Made by a program: the position numbers and the translations under genes. Below the pieces are notes generated by a model that ran no database searches, had not been told where the DNA came from, and saw nothing but the letters and a program-made list of their open reading frames with translations. DNA of 64,000 nt from Perkinsus marinus ATCC 50983 (Eukaryota > Perkinsozoa > Perkinsida > Perkinsidae), in the NCBI RefSeq assembly GCF_000006405.1, contig NW_003205333.1, forward strand, positions 348,593-412,592. The letters are read 5' to 3'. Of the stretch, positions 49,833 through 60,824 are shown piece after piece; position 1 is the first letter of the stretch; the number at the start of each line of letters is the position of its first letter.

Positions 49833-50579
49833 TCATTCCTCATCGAATTGACACACCGTTCTTCTACCCATCGTATGGGGTTTACTACCCCTACACTTCA
49901 CTATAGGACCGCGGTCACTGATGCCTTGTATCATACTATATACGGGCACTGTAGTATCCCACCGCTCCCACGGCTTTATAGTGATGACTGGCTGCTCAAC
50001 ACGACGGTCACCACAGCCTCGAGTCCTCTCTTTTGCTACGACCATTTCCCTTCGTCGTTTCGTGTATTTCTTATAGAGCTCATCTCCGCTGGAATCGCTG
50101 CTGTCCGACATGACCTCTGCGGGTGCAGGGACAGCCTCTCTTGAGACTGACTGTCGTTGCTGAATTACTGCAGCATGGTTCCTCCCATCCGGGTCCACAC
50201 TACCAGGCCGCGGTGTGGCATCTATCGCTGGCATGACAAGCCAAAGAGCAATGGGAAATAAGGAGTCACGAGACCACCTACAACTAAGACGTTCATTGAC
50301 GAGTTTCCGTGCCCGGAGTGGCAACATAGTATCAACACGAGAGCCAACCTCGACTGCCGCACTCGGAGCCTCGACACGAGAAGTCTTTGGCTGGCGAACA
50401 TTCACCTGAATGAAGTGATCGTCTGAACTGTAACGGTACGAGGATACTACAGTCCTCTGCTTGCGGTATCTGCTTTTGCCCGCACTCTCAATACGATGTG
50501 GCCGCAACCTATGCAGATGCTGAGATGAGCCTTTTACTAGGAAGAAAGGGGCATCAGGGAGCGACATAACACACCTCAT
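49833..50579 (-). CDS. Hypothetical basic protein
   Basis: A single open frame of about 248 codons if started at MRCVMSLPDAPFF (50579); the frame itself is open to 50735. It contains FFLVKGSSQHLHRLRPHRI, a Ser/Tyr-rich part (VVSSYRYSSDDHFIQVNV), an acidic patch followed by a basic one (SDSSDSSGDELYKKYTKRRR) and a tail ending RRTVCQFDEE. The acidic-then-basic pattern suggests a nuclear protein. I recognise no domain. Its start lies about 100 bp downstream of the GrpE stop on the same strand. Introns cannot be excluded, since parts of the frame look noncoding. Confidence 0.4.
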   Translation of the reverse strand: MRCVMSLPDAPFFLVKGSSQHLHRLRPHRIESAGKSRYRKQRTVVSSYRYSSDDHFIQVNVRQPKTSRVEAPSAAVEVGSRVDTMLPLRARKLVNERLSCRWSRDSLFPIALWLVMPAIDATPRPGSVDPDGRNHAAVIQQRQSVSREAVPAPAEVMSDSSDSSGDELYKKYTKRRREMVVAKERTRGCGDRRVEQPVITIKPWERWDTTVPVYSMIQGISDRGPIVKCRGSKPHTMGRRTVCQFDEE

Positions 50580-50673
50580 TGAGGAGTAGACACTGTCCGA
50601 CGCAATAAGAATAATCTCGGAAACAATCACTTGCAATGTGTTCAGGAAAATCAACTTCTGATTGGATCTATGA

Positions 50674-51812
50674 TCACGGGTTCCGGACAACTCCAACCTT
50701 GGCAGCACGCAGTATCTGAGAAGGCATTCTATCACTCACAGCATGGATACGTGAACTCACCCTATCGTGGATCTTATAACCTGGCTGAACCACATGAGCC
50801 ACCTCGCCAGTCTCCTTGTCAGCGAAGGGGAACTCGAACAATGCCTGATGCCAGGGAGGCTACCCATACAAACACACTGGTGGAGGCCGACCTCATGCCT
50901 ATTGGGATCGAATGATTGCCCCATAGGGTCCTCCTTGGCTATACCATTATCCGCGAATATCTTCTGAAGTATAGTGTCAGCTTCGTTGATCTTAGCATAT
51001 ATGGCGGCGAGGTCTTTACATTGACTACGATCCTCTGAAAGACAGGAACAGAATCTGATGAGAATGCTGAACACATCTACACCCTAAAAACTATAGACCA
51101 TTTTTACAACTACCAACCCCTCGTTGGCGGCACCAATCCCCCTATATTGAGCAGCTCACCATCAGTTATCGATGCCTTGGCCCTATCAATGTTGTCAGCT
51201 ACGTCTAGCATGTCTTTAGCCATCTTGTTTATAGCATACTTCGAGGCATTCTCCATCTGCACCAGAGACAGAGAGTTGCACCCCAAGGAGCTTGCCGCAT
51301 AGGGCCTACATTCTGATGGTATCTCTTAGTAGCCTGGTGGGAATCCTGCTTGCATGCATGTATCTTCTCCTTGATGTCGTGAGTTTTTTCATCAATCTAA
51401 GCATCACAGCCATCTCGAACCACTACCGAACTCGTCTTCCCTACAACGGCGATTTTCTGTTGAATCTGCGTTATCTTTTCGGCATCTTCCGCAGACACAA
51501 CCTCAGGAGCGGCCTCTTTCTTGGGGGTCTCAGCGGCTGCAGCCTCTCCTGTGGGAGTCGTTTTCGCCTCCTTCTCAGGGGCATCCCTAGCGGTGGAGGG
51601 ATCAGTCTCACTCGCAGATCCTTCAACATCCCTAACCGAATCGGTAGCGAGAAATTATAGTTCATCGCCAACTACTTAGCATTCTCTCCCGCCCTAGAAG
51701 CCTTCGATGCTTGACTGAAAAAAGCTCTCTGTCCCACTGCAGCAAGGCAAGGAGTAACTCCCCTAACCCGCGCTAAAGCGAAAATCTGTTGTAAAGCAGT
51801 GACGCTCGACAT
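50674..51812 (-). CDS. Mitochondrial GrpE (Mge1), Hsp70 nucleotide exchange factor
   Basis: Six to eight exons with introns of about 43-85 nt. The N terminus MSSVTALQQIFALARVRGV with RAFFSQASKASR is a typical mitochondrial presequence (an upstream in-frame Met lies at 51860). A Pro/Ala/Glu linker (ETPKKEAAPEVV) precedes the long helix (ITQIQQKIAVIDEKTHDIKE). The GrpE core follows: MENASKYAINKMAKDMLDVA, NIDRAKASI, INEADTILQKIFADNGI, EDPMGQSFDPNRHEALFEFP and VAHVVQPGYKIHDRILRAAK, ending VGVVRNP. GrpE dimers release ADP from mitochondrial Hsp70 during import and folding. The family signature FDP-HEA and the loop VVQPGYK-DR-LR-AKV are complete. Good model with one frame across all joins. Confidence 0.9.
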
Positions 51813-51958
51813 CGAGGAAAAAGTCAATCCTAGGTGATTATCATAACCAACCGTGACCACTGTAATGAACTCAACCCTATAACAAGCTCAGTGTCGTGCC
51901 GGCCAACTTGAAGCATAACGTCATCCCCCTGCTATAGTAGTAGTGGATTCAATCAGCC

Positions 51959-52916
51959 TTAAGCTCTCTTGGCCTTCACCGCCTTCTTCTTGGCAAGCTC
52001 AGAGGCCCACTTAGCACGCTGCTCGTTGTGGTACTCAGCCAGTCTGACTTGGTACTTAGCAGCCTCCTCACGAGACTGGAGGACCTTCTTGATGGTGGTG
52101 TTGCGGATGTGCCTCTTGCGCTGCAGGGTCTGGGGAGTGATCAAACGCTGGATCTTGGGGGCCTTGGTCTTGCGGCCAGTGTCCCTGCGGACAACGAACT
52201 TGCGGATATCATCCTCCTTAGTAAGGCCGAAGAGCTTGCGAATATGGTTGGCCCTCTTAGGTCCAAGGCGACGAGGCCTGCTATCGTCGGTCAAACCGGC
52301 AATCTCGGCCTGAACAAATGGAGTTGAGAAAGTATTTCAAATTGATTATAGGAGTAGCTTACATCGCCCTTCTTGACGAGGACGAGGTTGAGGACAGCAA
52401 GGTCCTGGCCAACGATGCAGCCACGGACGGACTTGCGCTTGCGCTCACCGGCACGACGAGGGCGGTAGCAAGACATACCCTTCTGGAAAAGGAGCCTTAC
52501 ACGGTTGTTGGTCTGAAAAAGGAAGAGAACAAGTAAGCTCCGATCGGAGAGAAAGCCAAGTCGATTATTGAACCCAAAGAGCATAAGAAGACCCTTACTA
52601 CCAAGACACCCTGCTTCATAGGGAAACCCTGCTTATCGTTACCGCCAGAGATACGGAAGATGTATCCCTGGAACTCCTCACCAAGAGACTCACCAGAGAC
52701 TTCAGCGGAGATACCTACAAGCAAAATACTCTAGTGGCCGACTACTGTCTTTATACACAAGAATGGTGATTCACAAGAAGAGAAGACCCGAGCATTGGAC
52801 GAAGCGAGCACGAATCCCCACTTACGCTTATCGAAGAAAGGCAAGAGCTTCTTGTCATCATCGATATCGATGCACTTCTGCAATCCAGTGCTGGGGTTAG
52901 CGATATTGATCTTCAT
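51959..52916 (-). CDS. 40S ribosomal protein eS6
   Basis: Four exons, introns of about 110, 90 and 53 nt, encode 234 residues (human 249). Start [20 protein letters not shown]; then [96 protein letters not shown] and [20 protein letters not shown]. The C terminus ends [13 protein letters not shown] and lacks the serine cluster that S6 kinase phosphorylates in animals, as in some protists. It belongs to the 40S body and is head to tail with GrpE. The introns here are somewhat longer than in most other genes of the window. Intact gene. Confidence 0.96.
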
Positions 52917-53071
52917 GGTGGCTGGGCAGGCCGACTACGCTTGAGAGGTGAAGGAAAGGTGTTTATCGATCAAACTCACAGCCCTTTGGGCGAGCGAGAT
53001 TCGAAAATCGCGGAGCGAAGCTGACCTTGCTCCAGCCTGTCAATAGCTGCTTTCCCCCTATACAGTTGACC

Positions 53072-55482
53072 ATGAGCATCGACCTCTACTTACTGCTCGA
53101 GACAGCATCGGGCTACGCTCTATTCGTACGTGACCAGTACGATGAGCTTGGAAACATCGATGATGGTGCTGCACAGACTGAGAATCTCAAGGACTTCATG
53201 AGGTGAGCCCTCTAGGGATTCATAGAGGAATCGGCTGCTCGTAATGGGCCCGCCTAATAGAGGGCCAATCGCGATCGATAATAACGTCATTGGAAGAGTG
53301 GCGGCCTGAGTGTTTCTGGTTTGTAGCCTGGTGAAGCTCCGAGGCTTCCTTCCCTTCACCTCTGCCGAGGTCGCCTTGTCCAACATCAACGCCATTGTTG
53401 CTGGTAGTACCACGTGTCACCACATACTAGTCTGCTCACTTTGGTGGTCCTTAGGCGAGTGCACTGAGGAGTTGAAGAACTTCCTCTCGATGAACTTGAC
53501 CACGCAGAGCAAAAAGAAGAAGAAGGCAGCCCCTGCCTACAAGTTGGGCGTTGCCGATCCCAAGCTCGGCGACTCTCTCAACGAGCTCGGCTTCCAGGTG
53601 TGTCCTTACCACACCATTCCCTCATCGTACATCACCTACTATCAGGTCACCTACTCCCAGTCTGTACGTGACATGCTTCGTGGATGCCGCCAACACGTAG
53701 CTAAGATGGTGAAGATGGACGAGTCCGATCTCGACAAGGCCAGGTAGGCAGAGACTCTTCCTCTTAAGTTTCCCATAACGTCCCTGTAGGTGCGGTCTAG
53801 GCCATGCTTATTCCCGTAATAAGATGCAGTTCGACCCGAACCGTCAGGATAAGCCCATCATCAACGCCATCGCTATCCTCGATGGCCTCGATAAGAACAT
53901 CAACACCTTTGCTATGCGTGTGAGGGAGTGGTAAGTCGTGGTGATAGCGGTGATGGTCACTATTGAGGGTGGGTGTATAATGTAAGGTACTCGTGGCACT
54001 TCCCCGAGATGGCTAAGATCGTCACTGATAACGAGGTCTTCGCCAAGCTGGCCTGCCTTATAAGGCTGAAGGACGACTTCGACTGGGACAACAGGATGGA
54101 TGAGGTATCCCCTTTTCCTCCTCTCCATCACTTTTACTTCTTTCCCCTCAGGTTGTAGAGGCCTGCGGTGGTGACGAGGAGACTGCCAAGGAGCTTGAGA
54201 AGGCCTGTCGTACCTCTATGGGTCAGGATATCGTCGAGATGGACATGGCCAACATCGAGCACTTTGCCAAGCAGGTGAACGGGGAATAATTCTGTTCCAG
54301 ACTTGTCACTATCACATGAGCAGGTCATTTCTCTATCTGAGATGCGTCGTAACCTCACGGATTACCTCCACGGCAAGATGGACGTCGTTGCACCCAACCT
54401 CGCTGCTCTCATTGGCGACACTGTTGGTGCCAGGCTAATCTCTCATGCTGGCTCTCTCACGAATCTGGTATGTCGTATTGATAATACAGCTCCCTAGGCG
54501 ATGATGGCTAGTAATAGATTCTTGATGCAATAAGTTTAATGAGCAAAGCAAAAGCTGAGCCGGGGATGCCTCACTTAGTATAACGCAATACGTGTCGGCT
54601 CCTTCTATAGAAACATCGTCGAAGTGATGTTTGAAGCCTCTTTCACACGAATCTAGGGTTTCTGTCGTAGGCCAAGTACCCTGCCTCTACCGTTCAAATC
54701 CTGGGTGCTGAGAAGGCTCTTTTCCGCGCCCTCAAGACTAAGGGTAACACCCCTAAGTATGGTCTAATCTATAACTCTAGCTTCATCGGTAAGGCTGCCC
54801 AGAAGAACAAGGGACGGATATCTAGGTATGTACACTACTTGAGGCGGTGTGCGCACAGCGAAGGATTCCTTCCCTCGGTGGTGGCATCAGGTATCTCGCC
54901 AACAAGTGCTCCCTTGCTTCCCGTATCGATTGCTTCTCGGACCAACCCGCAGGAAGCAGCGAATCGTAAGGCTGTTGGAGGTTATGATGTCGAACATGGA
55001 CTGTTGGCTTTGCTGATGTTGTAGTTGCACTGTATTCGGTGAGAAGATGCGGGATCAGGTCGAAGAGAGGCTGAGATATCTCACTACTGAGGGAGTTAAG
55101 CCCAAGAGGAACGTTGATGTGAGCCACGGGTGAAAGAAAGTCCAAGAATGATGGGGATTCGCCTTAGGTTATGCGTGAGGCCATGAAGGAGGTTGAGGAG
55201 ATTCAAGAGAACGACAAGGAGGCTGTTGAAGCTGCTGCCGCTGATGAGGAGGAGGAGGAGGAAGTTGTTGTGGAGAAGAAGGCTAAGAAGGATAAGAAGG
55301 CCAAGAAGGAGAAGAAGCGTAAGCATGCTGAAGTGGAGGAGGAGGTCGAGGAGGTAGCCGAACCCGAGGAAGAGGTGAGAGGGGTTATCATGTTGTAGTT
55401 AGTGTTGTGATGGTGTTCATCTTAGGAGGCTCCTAAGAAGAAGCATAAGCATAAGAAGTCGAAGAAGCACAGCTCTGAGTAG
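53072..55482 (+). CDS. Nucleolar protein Nop56, box C/D snoRNP core
   Basis: About ten exons. Start [20 protein letters not shown]; then [79 protein letters not shown], the NOP core [14 protein letters not shown] and [20 protein letters not shown], then [20 protein letters not shown], and [20 protein letters not shown]. The tail is the usual Lys/Glu repeat ([14 protein letters not shown]) and ends SKKHSSE. Nop56 pairs with Nop58 and binds fibrillarin and 15.5K/Snu13 to guide 2'-O-methylation of rRNA. One intron (54468-54670, 203 nt) is far longer than its neighbours and may hold a snoRNA. The final TAG shows that TAG is a normal stop in this genome. Confidence 0.93.
54492..54566 (+). ncRNA. 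Candidate box C/D snoRNA in a Nop56 intron
   Basis: Inside the 203-nt intron, ATGATGG at 54501-54507 resembles box C (RTGATGA, last base differs) and CTGA at 54555-54558 is a perfect box D. Bases just outside can pair: GGC at 54497-54499 with GCC at 54559-54561, continued by CCT with GGG after one mismatch, giving a terminal stem. An internal TTGATG near 54523 could be a C' box. Size, about 75 nt, is normal. NOP56 genes host box C/D snoRNAs in vertebrates. No antisense target was checked. Confidence 0.35.
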
Positions 55483-55758
55483 ATGCTCACATTGCTGTTC
55501 GCTACAGTGTAGTAGTGATGATATGAATGGAATCTTACCAATATTGGCTCCTCATCTGGGTCGTAGTCCCCTTCCATCCTTATCATCGTGTCTACCACTC
55601 TACCACGTCAACTGTTACTCTTCTATAACGATCGTAGCGGTCATCGTCGATGGTCCGCATTCCTGCCCTTTCCAACTGCGGCATCGACTGTTGCTTCCGA
55701 TCATTGTCATGCTCTTGAGTTGTAAGTGGTTATATCAGAGTATTCGAAGGGTTGGTTG

Positions 55759-56669
55759 ATGAGGCCTCTTGGGCTCATCTATTCCCTCGTTCTCTCTACT
55801 GTGCCCACGAGGGCCTGGGAGTCTATTCTCAATGTGCCGAGTCGGAAAGGTTCGCCGCACGAGGTGGGCGGTGGTCAGGTGAGGAAGGGATATCATTTCT
55901 TAAGAGTGAGTATCAGCGTATGGCAGGATCCACACGAGCAGTTTATGTTGTGCCGTAGACGGCGAGTAGGAAGTGTCGTAGCCCTTGGTTCGTGGTCAGA
56001 AGAGGTATGCCGAGGGACGGGTCAGTTGCGGAGTAGAGCTGAGTGCCATGCTCAAGGCCTCTGGCACCGCAGTGTCCATATATGGTTTTATCACCCGGAC
56101 AAGAGTAAAACGCAGTGGAACGCCGACCCCTTCCTCGATTGGTCGACTTTAGGGGAAGTTTTGGTGCAGAGGAGGAGCCTTCTTAAGGATACGAACCCTG
56201 CTCGATGGGATGTATCCGTTGGTGGTCACGTGGCGGGCTACGATTATGTAATACGACCGTACTGGACTGGTCTGTCTAGCCATGAATCAGGTGATGGCAT
56301 CAGCAGTGAGGGAAGTACGAGAGGAGCTGGGCGTGTCTGTCAAGCCTTCAGACCTTGAGGAGGTCGGCGTGGTAGCCACCGAGGCCCGAGGATCTGGATA
56401 TATAGATCGGGAGTAACTCACAGAGGGAGGCGGAGTATGCATGTCAGGGCTTTGCATTCAGACTCAAGCACATAGCGATATACCCCTGGCGAGGTCGTCT
56501 GCAGCAGCTACAACTCGACCCAGCAGAAGTTACTGAGGCGGAGTGGATGCCGTGGGTGGAGGTTCATCGGAGGCTCATACGAGGCGATAGAGAATTCGTG
56601 GCATTTAATCGTGAGTATATCGACCTTCTGAACCATGTACTGTTGCAACGATTTCATTCCTTTCATTAG
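55759..56669 (+). CDS. Nudix hydrolase, isopentenyl-diphosphate isomerase (IDI) type
   Basis: The first exon MRPLGLIYSLVLSTVPTRAW looks like a signal or transit peptide. Core: SRAECHAQGLWHRSVHIWFY, GEVLVQRRSLLKDTNPARWD, VSVGGHVAGYDYVMASAVRE and VREELGVSVKPSDLEEVGVV, then YIDRELKHIAIYPWRG, LDPAEVTEAEWMPWVEV and EYIDLLNHVL. The joins use introns of 43 and 49 nt. The Nudix box reads G-x5-D-x7-REVREELG, with Asp in place of the first conserved Glu but all metal-binding Glu of REVREE-G kept. Bacterial and plant relatives act on diphosphates; those of this subgroup (GLWHRSVH) are called IDI-like but many hydrolyse thiamine or nucleotide substrates. Substrate unknown. The exons between 55880 and 56040 are less certain. 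Confidence 0.78.
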
Positions 56670-56777
56670 CGTTGAATGGGGGTTGAGTTAGACAGTTGAG
56701 GGAGGGAGGTCCTGGTCGGTCGCCGGCACGCTCGAGGTCATGGGGGACATACGAGCATCAATCAGATTGGCTCAGTC

Positions 56778-58517
56778 ATGGTAGAGTCAGCTGCACGCTC
56801 AGGACGTGAGCAGTGGAGCGGAGCGAAGGTGAAGCGTTCGAGAATGTGGCTGGTGAAGAGAAATAGGGAGGCAGGGTCCAAGAGAATTAACAACTACAGA
56901 GGATTCCACAAGATACACACGGGAATCTACGGCCAGAAGGTAGTATCCTTCATGGTGTGTCATAGGCAGCTCATGCCGTTTAGGTTAAGACATGCTTCTT
57001 AGTTCGGCGTGGTAATCCTACTCGGAGGATGGTCATCAAACAGTACTCCAGGGCGACTATGGCTCGCCAGCGGTTGCCGATCTATGGCAAGGGAGGGTGA
57101 GTACTGGGGTCCTATGAAGTCCTTGTAGTTGAGCTTGTATCAGATCGGTCTCTCTGGTCTCGGGAACGCGTGTGATTGAGGATGAGATATGTATTCTGGA
57201 GAAACTTAAGGAGAAGCAGGTTTCTAACGTTGTAGGAAGAGCGGTTGTTTTGTGATCCCGAGGTCCCAGGATCGATCCCGGCACGTAGCGTCTCTTCATC
57301 CTCAGATATCTCTGCATGAGGTGTTGTCCTCTCCAACAGAGGATCGCATCATACTTGCATTCGAGTACGGTGGATGCCAAATAATGCAGTACGCCTATGG
57401 TAGGCCCCTGGACTATGTCGCTAACACGAGCAGCCAGCCTCGAGATATTCCCAGTTGAGTCCCATTAGGGCCAAGCCATGACAAATTCCTCTTGGGTTAG
57501 GTGGGTCCTCTACCATGGTGTATGACGCTAGCAAGGCTCTGATACCTGGGTTGGTCCGGCAGCTCCTATCAGCTGTGTCCGAGCTACATTCGAGTAAATA
57601 GTGACCACTTTTAATGGCTATCATCATCATGATGATCCTCTCAGTTGGTATCGTCCACAAAGACATCAAGCCTGATAATATACTGCTTCGTGGGGATGAT
57701 TGGTCCTGGGGTCTCAGGGATGCGGAAGAACATGAAGAAGGGAACGACCTGACGTACGGCAACCTGGGAGTATTGCGATTCGCGAGCTACCTCACAACTA
57801 TGTCTGGCTCGATGGTCATTGTAGGTCATCCTCCTCCTCCACTGGCTCAATACCGCATCTTACTTTATGTGACTTCAATACGGCAGTAATTAAAGCAGAT
57901 CCACGCGATATGGAGATATACGATGCCTTGGGCACAACAGCGTTCTCCCCTCCAGAAGTTTTCTTCGGAAAGGGTATGTTGGTGAATTTATTCTGGTTCT
58001 AATGAGGCTAGCATTCCTGTCACTCAGACCCAGTTACTGGAGGGCTATGCGGGAAAGCACGAGATGTGTGGAGTGTTGGAGTTACTTTCTTTACGATGAT
58101 GACAGGTCAGAACTCAGTACTTCCGGATACCTGATCGATCTCATCTCAGGTAGACTGCCATGGAGACCTACTGGTCAAGAGTCGACTCCGAGTAGCAACC
58201 TCACACTGCAACTGTCAATTCTAAACGATCCCTTACAAGTGCCGAGTGGAATCCCTGAAGCTGCTCGGAATCTCCTTGAGGGGCTCCTTCGGAAAGACCC
58301 CAGTCATCGAATTACTACTGCAAAGGCTCTATTGCATAAGTTTCTCGCATACTCGACTGAACGCTACATGTTCGTCAATCCGAATGCTCGCAGTTGTAGG
58401 TTGGGAAACACACGATGGACTAGCTCGGCATGTGGCCGAATGAGTTACTTGCAATTCTTGCAAGTTACCGCTCGTCTCAAGCTAACAGCACTTCGAATTC
58501 GTGTTAATGATCGATGA
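56778..58517 (+). CDS. Divergent serine/threonine protein kinase
   Basis: Start MVESAARSGREQWSGAKVKR. Domain in order: INNYRGFHKIHTGIYGQK (degenerate Gly loop), TRRMVIKQYSRATMARQR with the ATP lysine, VIEDEICILEKLKEKQ (helix C), ISLHEVLSSPTEDRIILAFE, IPGLVRQLLSAVSELHS, GIVHKDIKPDNILL (HKD instead of HRD), TLCDFNTAVI (DFN instead of DFG), GTTAFSPPEVF and ARDVWSVGVTFFTMMTGRLP, ending near KDPSHRITTAKALLHKFL. The layout is closest to the CaMKK/LKB1-activating group (IVHKDIKP, DxN, AFxPPE). DFN kinases can be active, so I do not call it a pseudokinase. The last 40 residues overlap a gene on the other strand, and the true end may be slightly earlier. Introns are 43-52 nt plus two longer ones. Confidence 0.75.
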
Positions 58518-59624
58518 ATCATCCTTTGATTTCTTACCTGACTTGTTTCCAAAAAACCATCCGACCAATCAATGATGGTGAGATATTCCTGATTGCCCAG
58601 CATGGCCCATCCGGTCACCGGATACACAGTATGCCGCCTTGATTCCACGATGGCGGTATTAATGTACATGAGGATGGTCGGAATGTCTTCATCATGTTTC
58701 TTTATTACACAGCATGTTATGATCAAACCAATTCCTTGGTTGTATCGTCCATCACAGGGACGGTAGTTGAAATGACCAACCCTTCACGGTTACATGCTCG
58801 CGAGGCGTCGTATTTACACTATTCAGTTGCCAAGATCTACCATTCCAATAAACTACTCAATTCAACTCACTAAATACACATTAACATCCCACAGCGAACA
58901 TCATGATGGATATCATCATTAGTCATTCTCAAAAGCTCGCAGCTTACCTAGAACCTGAGTCGTGAACTGATGTGAATCGCGACACCAATCAGGATGCGCA
59001 CATCAAGCGTTGTGATGTCTTTGGGCATCTCCTCAGTTCTCGCCCGAGACGGATCCACAAATCCCGCGATAATTTTTGGTAGTTTTTTCGCCAACTACAG
59101 AGAGAGAGCATCACAATGACGAATGCTCGCTGAGGTGTGCTCCTACCTCCGACTCAGTCGGATAACTGATACATTTGAGGTTATATTGGGAAGGGCAGAA
59201 CTGTAGCTTGGAATCCTCTCCGACATGATAGAACAGGTTGCCTCGAAGGTCGCTCATTACCCTACAAAGTCAGAGAATTCATTGAGTACCTTACCCAGAG
59301 GCCACCTACCCTATTGTAGCAGCATCTACAGAGGACAGTTCGGCCACCAGAAATACCGACGCGGACCGGATTTTCATAAGATTCAGTACTTCATACATCA
59401 TGTCCATCCATGAGAACGACGGTTGGTCGGGACTAGCAGAAGGCCATGCTAGTCGTCTCCGATCGAGCTTATCCATTCCTACTTCATCTGTGGAATTATC
59501 AAGCTGATGAACTTCGTGTAGGTGTCGCCTTTAATTCGAATCTCTTGATGCACCTGTCACCACAAGGAGCCTCACCGGAAGGCCAAGTTGTGATTACCTT
59601 AGACTCCAAAGCCTTGCGTTTCAT
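58445..59624 (-). CDS. Hypothetical protein, conserved-looking
   Basis: Exons joined by introns of about 44-60 nt: MKRKALESK, VHQEIRIKGDTYTKFISLII, FSWMDMMYEVLNLMKIRSAS, FLVAELSSVDAATIGVMSDL, RGNLFYHVGEDSKLQFCPSQ, LAKKLPKIIAGFVDPSRART, ITTLDVRILIGVAIHISSRL, then VGHFNYRPCDGRYNQGIGLI and PTILMYINTAIVESRRHTVY. The piece ASVFLVAE-SSVDAATIG-MSDLRGNLFYH faintly recalls the Sec23/Sec24 trunk (VDLATIG-LPRFTGGQLYYY), but I would not assign it. It converges with the kinase gene and overlaps its predicted 3' end. The C terminus is uncertain. I have no confident function. Confidence 0.45.
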
Positions 59625-60026
59625 TGCGGCTTGTGGGCTCCGATGAGCGAATACAACTGTACGATGCTTATGATCGGCTGTAAGCTCTCTTTCTATCTTC
59701 CGGGCTAGGCTCCCAGCCTACGGAGCAAGGCTATCGATGTTGGCGGAGCACTCGGCGCCCATACCACGGCTTTCCCATCTTCCTTTTCCCAATTAGTCTC
59801 AGGGGAGGTAACTTCAAATGTTGGTATATTCCGGAATGTAACAGGCATTAGCGTCCTAGAACACCAACAATGCACGCAAATGAGCTTATCGAGACGCACG
59901 CGCAAGTGTCCGAAAGATCTCTTCCCTGGCCTTGGGAGAATATGAATATACGGCTTGCTGGTATCTCCTGGTCTCGGGATGCTTGGATCATACTCGCAAG
60001 TTTTCGGCAGTCTTGGTCCATATAGT

Positions 60027-60824
60027 TCAATCTTGGAGAAGTCCTGAGAATTCAAACCTAGTGAACTCAGGTTGACCGACCTCGGACCTCACCCGCGGAA
60101 CAGAGTATTGTAGTCGTCATCATCATCACGTCCATCGTACTGGAGCATTTTGTAAAGGAATTCATTACCGCACCGTAACGAAATGCTGCTTTTGCCCTTC
60201 AGTGCCTCCTTGAGCTCCTTGATGAAGTTAGGATGGTAAGGAGCTTGCTTTCTGCTGGATACGATGATGATAGACAGCCCCGGACGACTAAACTGCTCCA
60301 TAATCAAGTTTCGGATATTTCCGGGATGATAAGCTTCCAACTCGACGCGTCCACCGTACTTTCCGATGTCCATAATCTGACCAGAAACAGAACACATGGT
60401 TTCCGTGATTCATCGACGTACTTCTATAGGGTTCCATTTGCTTGACAGTTTGGGTTCTTTTGGGATGTAATACGCATACACTTTGGTCGGACCCCAAACA
60501 TGTGTGATAATCGAATCTTTGCTCTCTGCCATTGCCAATAGGTCCTTGGTAACTGGAAGTATACTCGGATGGACGGCAATAACTCCGGCGAGCTCGAAGG
60601 GGAAGAAAAGACTGCGGAACGATTGTGGTGGACGATTCTTCTCAGTCATAGTATTCCTACGCTGCATGCATCGCTAGACCCGCAGCCTTGCCGATACCAC
60701 CGAGGAATATGTGCGATAGGGGTGCCTCCTTTGTTGCTTCATAGATGGTCCGCTCAATCTTTATCCGTCTAGTCTCGAGGTCTTGAGTAGATTCTCCCCC
60801 CCTGAACACGACGACGATGTCGGA
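60027..60824 (-). CDS. Alpha/beta-hydrolase-like protein, partial model
   Basis: Exons read SDIVVVFRGGESTQDLETRR, IKIERTIYEATKEAPLSHIF, LGGIGKAAGLAMHAA, then FPFELAGVIAVHPSILPVTK, THVWGPTKVYAYYIPKEP, and VELEAYHPGNIRNLIMEQFS, SIIIVSSRKQAPYHPNFIKE, ending FEFSGLLQD. The order resembles acyl-protein thioesterases and carboxylesterases, where the nucleophile elbow is IFLGGFSQGGALALHAA and is followed by LAGVIALSG. Here the elbow reads GGIGKA, so the catalytic serine is absent. An enzyme-dead relative is one reading; wrong family is the other. Upstream exons are unresolved; a frame with TTWHDLRAFVPREQYFHTAR (61330-61270) may belong. A separate open frame (59705-60055) lies downstream. Confidence 0.45.

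Noticed and set aside
56390-56480. A 13-nt intron in the Nudix gene
   Set aside because: A 49-nt intron from the same GT gives YIDRELKHIAIYPW, the match expected for the family.
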